Assembly: GCA_017523005.1 (NCBI GenBank)
Contig: JAFWXG010000096.1
Coordinates: 1-6,335, forward strand
DNA from: Clostridia bacterium
GTDB taxonomy: Bacteria; Bacillota; Clostridia; RGIG6154
Direction of reading: 5' to 3'
Length of the DNA: 6,335 nt
Shown: positions 6,274 to 6,335 of the stretch, piece after piece
How the letters are laid out: each line of letters opens with the position of its first letter
Numbering within the stretch: position 1 is the stretch's first letter
Notes under the pieces: model-generated
Database searches by the model: none
The model's input: the letters and a program-made list of their open reading frames with translations, nothing else
What the model was told of the DNA's origin: nothing
Made by a program: the position numbers and the translations under genes

Positions 6274-6296
6274 GGAACCCCGAAATTCGGGGTTCC
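6274..6296 (-). terminator. Strong intrinsic terminator of an upstream minus-strand gene
   Basis: A perfect inverted repeat pairs GGAACCCCGAA (6274-6284) with its complement (6286-6296) around one central base; in practice a stem of about 9-10 bp closes a short loop. On the minus strand it is followed immediately by TTTTTTG and further T-rich sequence. It ends transcription of whatever gene lies beyond the window edge and insulates the dockerin gene promoter. Confidence 0.92.
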
Positions 6297-6305
6297 ATCA
6301 GTTCT

Positions 6306-6335
6306 TTATTCCTGAACCAAAATTCTGCCTAAGTA
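6306..6335 (-). CDS. Possible last codons of an unidentified minus-strand gene
   Basis: The strong terminator at 6274-6296 implies a minus-strand gene ending just upstream of it. One open frame from the window edge ends YLGRILVQE and stops at TAA (6308-6306). A second open frame ends LRQNFGSGIKN and stops at TGA (6300-6298), right against the hairpin. Nine or eleven residues are too few to choose between them with confidence or to name the product. I list the first frame because its peptide looks slightly more like a protein C terminus. Confidence 0.3.
   Translation of the reverse strand, partial: YLGRILVQE

Noticed and set aside
6274..6296. Perfect palindrome as a regulator operator for the dockerin gene
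   Set aside because: It is followed by six T residues on the minus strand and lies upstream of the -35, so a terminator for the preceding gene explains it better.
1..6335. CRISPR arrays, insertion sequences, tRNA or rRNA genes, riboswitches
   Set aside because: No regularly spaced repeats beyond the two dockerin units, no transposase motifs or terminal inverted repeats, no cloverleaf or leader long enough for a riboswitch.

Overview
The window looks like chromosomal DNA of a low-GC Firmicute, most likely a gut-type anaerobic member of the Clostridia. The evidence is AT-rich intergenic DNA, GGAGG-type ribosome binding sites, sigma-A promoters with AT-rich flanks, compact GC-rich hairpin terminators, a clostridial-style GAPDH and acyl-CoA synthetase, and an exported protein with a type-I dockerin. 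The assignment rests on style and protein families; no rRNA or other phylogenetic marker is present.

Layout. Plus strand, 1-1758: the 3' part of an acyl-CoA synthetase gene (5' end outside the window), followed after about 20-30 bases by an amidohydrolase-2 family metal hydrolase, probably one operon. A hairpin at 1762-1789 has a T-rich run on each side and can stop transcription from both directions. It sits between the convergent amidohydrolase and gap genes. Minus strand, read from high to low coordinates: the last codons of an unidentified gene and its strong terminator (6274-6296); a clear sigma-A promoter (6217-6245); a secreted 680-residue multidomain protein with an internal dockerin (4118-6160); its terminator (4070-4092); a short IT-superfamily (SLC13/CitMHS/ArsB-like) anion permease (2912-4009); and glycolytic GAPDH (gap, 1802-2812) behind its own strong promoter (2847-2875).

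How the genes fit together. The two plus-strand genes may act in one catabolic or activation route for an organic acid, but the substrate cannot be read from sequence. The gap gene is a monocistronic housekeeping gene. The permease probably moves a di- or tricarboxylate or an inorganic anion and has no convincing functional link to its neighbours. The dockerin protein is the least ordinary item. It carries a signal peptide, a possible cohesin-like beta domain, Ig-like domains, a two-repeat dockerin in mid-protein and a C-terminal beta-rich domain of unknown function. No catalytic domain is recognisable in it, so it may be a structural or adaptor surface protein.

No mobile element, CRISPR array, tRNA, rRNA or riboswitch was seen. 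No intergenic stretch exceeds about 160 bases. I see no clear evidence for a wholly new system here; the dockerin protein and the acyl-CoA synthetase/amidohydrolase pair are the places to look.
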